From Chlamydomonas sphaeroides (Eukaryota > Chlorophyta > Chlorophyceae > Chlamydomonadales > Chlamydomonadaceae), in contig BDDC01000538.1 in NCBI GenBank assembly GCA_001662425.1, forward strand, positions 1 to 56,081: a DNA stretch of 56,081 nt, written 5' to 3'. The notes below the pieces were generated by a model. It was not told the DNA's origin and made no database searches. It saw only the letters and a list, made by a program, of their open reading frames with translations. Each line of letters starts with the position of its first letter. Positions within the stretch are counted from its first letter, which is position 1. Shown piece by piece: positions 53,099 through 56,081 of the stretch. Position numbers and translations under genes: made by a program.

Positions 53099-56081
53099 CG
53101 GCGCCAGCTAAACGAAGGTCAGCCCGTTCGTCGCCTGCAGCGCTGCTGGGCGAGTCCCGGAAGCGGCTCGGGGCACGCAGTGACGGCGGTGGCGGCGGCA
53201 GGTGCGGTGACACCACTCCCGAGCTGCTGGCATCGCGGCTGGCTGTACTGGCTGCCTGGCGGACAGCGCAACTGAGCCCCGCGCTGCCGCTGCTGCCCGC
53301 GCTGATGCTGACAGCAGCACCGCTGACGGCGCCGTCCGATGGTAGCTCATCGGCTGGGCTGTGCTTGTTCGCCGCCGCACCCGGCGAGGCGTCAGCCCAG
53401 CGCCTGGGCCCAGGGCCCTGAGCGCCAGCCAGTTCAGCTGGCGAGGTTCTCTCCTGGGCGCCGCCCCCCGCTTGGTCTGCCCAACTGATTAGCCTAATGC
53501 TGCGTCGGCTGTCTTGCACCGTTGCCACCGAGCTGCTGCCGCCGCTGGCCTCCAGCTCCGGACTGAGCGGCTGCACGCGGCCCCTACCCGAGGGCGACAG
53601 CTGGGGCCACACCGACGGCGGCACAGGAGGTGACATTGACCGGCTGTGGTTGAGGCTGGCGGCTCTGCTGGGCGGCAGCGACACGTGCACGCCGCTGGGG
53701 TCGAGGCCGCGGCCAGACCTCGCCCCTGCGGCAGCAAAGATGGTCGCGAGCTGGTTGCCTGCTGCCTCGTCGCCCCAGGAGTCAGCTGGAGCGGAGTTGG
53801 GCCGGTGGGTTCCGGCACGGCCTTCTGCCTGCGCGCGGCAAGCAAGACGAAAGGGCAATGTCAAGGGCCGAACACCAGGGCACAGCCAGCAGGGACCCAA
53901 CTCGCGGCGCTGAAAGCGGCCAAGCACGCCCGCCCCTCCATACCACACGCCAGCGCCTGCCCGAGGCTCACCCCCTGCTCGTCATCCTCCTGCTCCCGCT
54001 TGCGCTTGCGTCGCCTCAGCGCCAGGAGCCCCAGCAAGGCGACGCACAGCACGCACATCACTCCGCCCGCACTCGCCACCGCAATGATGAGCGGTATGAG
54101 CCAGGAGGGCCTGCCACCACCGTCCTGATCTGGCTCGCCGGCGGCCCTGGGCTGGGATGCCGGTGCCTGCGCGGCGGTAGCTGCTTATCCTGCATGACAC
54201 GACGCTGCCTTCGCCGCCCAGCGCGGTGGTTGGCGCCAGCGCGTCCTGACCGCAAACGCTCTGTCGGGCCGGAGGAGGCAGAATCAGAGGAGAGAGAGAG
54301 CAGGGCATGCCAGCCGTCAGCCACTGTCCCTCATGCACGAAAACGCAGGGTAGCAGTTTTGCGGGCGACCCCAGGGCTCGGGACGCCCGCAGGGCCCGCA
54401 ACTCGCGCGGCGTCCCGGAATGCGCGGTAAGTGAGATGCGGTGGTGCAGTGCCACGAAAGCCCTGGACGGAGGCACCGTTCGCGGCGCTCAGCGCCCGGG
54501 GAGGTGCCGGCGCCAGGTAACCAGACCACGATACCGAGGTTGGGCGCACCTGCAGCGACGCCGAGCCCTGGGCGCTGAGCGGGATGCTGCGGGAGGCGGT
54601 CACCTGGGTTGGGGTGCGCAGAGCGGGCATGGGTTCTGGGTGTCAAGCTTACAGGTGCAATTGTGCCGTGCTTGGGGCATGGGGGGTCACCTGCCCATAC
54701 ATGCGCACGCATTCACTGGCGGCGCACCCACCTGCAGAAACTCGGCGATGTCGGCGTCGGAGCTGGGGCCGCAGAAGCGGAGCCGCGGGCCGCCAGTGGG
54801 CGGCGCCGTGGCCTGCTCGGTGGCCCATGCGTCCAGTGCCGAGCGGATGCGCTCCTTGTAGGCGGCGGCGTCCTGCGTACGCCAGGTGCGGGGCGGGGCA
54901 GCAGGGGGCGGATCTCGTCCGTCGGCTGCGGAGGGAGGCCACATGACGATCTATCTACACAGGCCGCTGCTGCCCAGGGTAGGGACTGCTGCGCAACGAA
55001 CCCAGCCGGCGCCGCCTTGCCTGGGGTCCACTGTCGGGCGGCAGGCGCAGCATCACCAGCAGCTTCATGGTGGCACTGCTGCTGGGGTCGCCGCCGGGGC
55101 CACATGCGGAGGCGCCGAGTCCGGCGGAGGGCGCCTCCTGCGACCACCTCCGCGCCGCCGCCGCTGCAGCGCTGCCGCCCTCGGCAGCCGGGGCGGCCTC
55201 TGCAGTGCGGCGCCGCCGGGTGCCGCTGGCAGCGCCCCCTGCTGTGTCACACGTGACGTTTGCCACGATGCCCTGGCTGATGTTGGCGCGGGCGGCGAGC
55301 TCGGTCCCGAAGACGTCCAGGAAAGCGCCGGAGCAGCCAACCTGGAAGCACGTGGGTCGACAGACGCACCGGGTGGCCTTCCTGGCACTGGCTACCGTGG
55401 CTTGGTTGAGACTATGCGGGACAGGGCACATGCCCATATCCCTGCACCCAGGGGCCGGTGCCAAAGGACGGACCTCGCTGGCACCCAAAAACTGACGACA
55501 CTCGGCCCCAACCTACCTCGACTTCCACCGTCTGCCCTGTGCTCGTCACGAACACTACCGTGGTGGCGATCGGCGTGGTGACACCAATTGGCACGCTGAG
55601 GACGCGCGCCGTCACTGCGACGCTCGTATCCGGGGGAAACAGGGCAGCCGCAGACTGCGCATCTGGAGCCGCCCCCAACGGTATCAGCACGTCTTGTGTA
55701 AGCATCATGTAGGTCGTGGCGTTGTCCGATGTGCCGTTCGACAGAGGCGCAATGTACTCGGGTGGAAGACCGATGGAAGGCAGCACAAATGGCGGCAGTG
55801 GAGGCCGAAAAGGGGCTGGTGGAGGTGGGTTGCCAGCGTAAACGGCAAGAGGTACCGGCGGCGATGGGGCTGGCGGGTTCAAGGGTGGACTAGGAGAAGG
55901 CACAGGTCGAACTGTTCTAGGTGGTGGGTGAAGAGGCGGCCGCGACGGGGGCGTGCCAGTCCGCAACGGGGGCAGGAACTGCAAAGCTGACTGCGATGGG
56001 GAAGATGTGGGCTGGCTTGGCGGGGTGGCGGGTGGGCTGGGCGGAGCAGGCGGCGGCGAGGGAGGCGCAGGTGGCGACGGC
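52392..56081 (-). CDS. Single-pass membrane protein with Pro-rich wall-type ectodomain (5' truncated)
   Basis: The gene enters from beyond the right edge. Visible exons are about 56081-55517, 55341-55032, 54872-54732, 54603-54550, 54180-53972 and 53828-52392 (TGA). The N-terminal visible part is a Pro/Ser/Ala-rich stretch of the hydroxyproline-rich type found in volvocine cell-wall and matrix proteins, followed by sequons NGT, NAT, NIS and NVT. A hydrophobic helix (WLIPLIIAVASAGGVMCVLC onward, about 54107-54015) is followed at once by RRRKRKREQEDDEQ, which predicts type I topology. The tail of about 480 residues is Ser/Ala/Pro-rich and probably disordered, with patches such as FGFGGRWIPTDVP. 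It has no kinase or other catalytic motif. The signal peptide lies outside the window. Function not recognised; a wall-sensing or adhesion role is only a guess. Confidence 0.65.

Overview
The window is nuclear DNA of a green alga, most likely a volvocine or other chlamydomonadalean chlorophyte. The base composition is strongly GC-rich. Genes are cut into many short exons by GT(G)-AG introns of about 100-500 bases, low-complexity Ala/Gly/Pro/Gln linkers are abundant, TGTAA poly(A) signals follow several genes, and a CFAP46-type central-pair cilium gene is present. Two N-filled assembly gaps (11486-11807, 43382-43743) are preceded by C-rich runs. All gene models below were assembled by hand from reading-frame continuity, splice-site phase and family motifs. 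Long open frames are common by chance at this GC content, so most were set aside.

Layout, left to right: a TKL-like protein kinase gene (956-6806, +) converges on a gene at 14311-8343 (-) that encodes a BRCT domain, a basic NLS-like patch and an exonuclease/endonuclease/phosphatase (EEP, CCR4/Angel/nocturnin-like) domain. Next is a calcineurin-like metallophosphoesterase with very large disordered insertions (18837-15515, -), divergent from a DRS1/DDX27/RH28 DEAD-box ribosome-biogenesis helicase (19877-27049, +). The helicase converges on the mitochondrial ATP synthase epsilon subunit (28183-27799, -). Ribosomal protein eL30 (30039-28994, -) shares a 600-base divergent promoter region with a huge gene of about 47 exons, 30639-49195 (+). 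I assign that gene to CFAP46/TTC40 (FAP46, C1d projection of the ciliary central pair). The right end holds the 3' part of a single-pass membrane protein gene (56081 to 52392 or beyond, -), with a Pro-rich wall-type ectodomain and a long Ser/Ala-rich tail. Its tail exon carries a tandem duplication of about 895 bases.

The genes do not form one pathway. They are housekeeping genes (helicase, eL30, ATP synthase), a cilium gene, signalling genes and a surface-protein gene interleaved as usual in an algal chromosome. The most unusual items are: the BRCT-EEP fusion, whose exons join in phase; the CHAT-protease-like C-terminus of the CFAP46 protein, with His and Cys at plausible positions; the tandemly duplicated tail of the membrane protein, broken by a 4-base insertion at the copy junction; and the poly-His and roughly 300-residue insertions inside the phosphoesterase catalytic domain. 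I found no convincing tRNA, rRNA, CRISPR or complete transposon.
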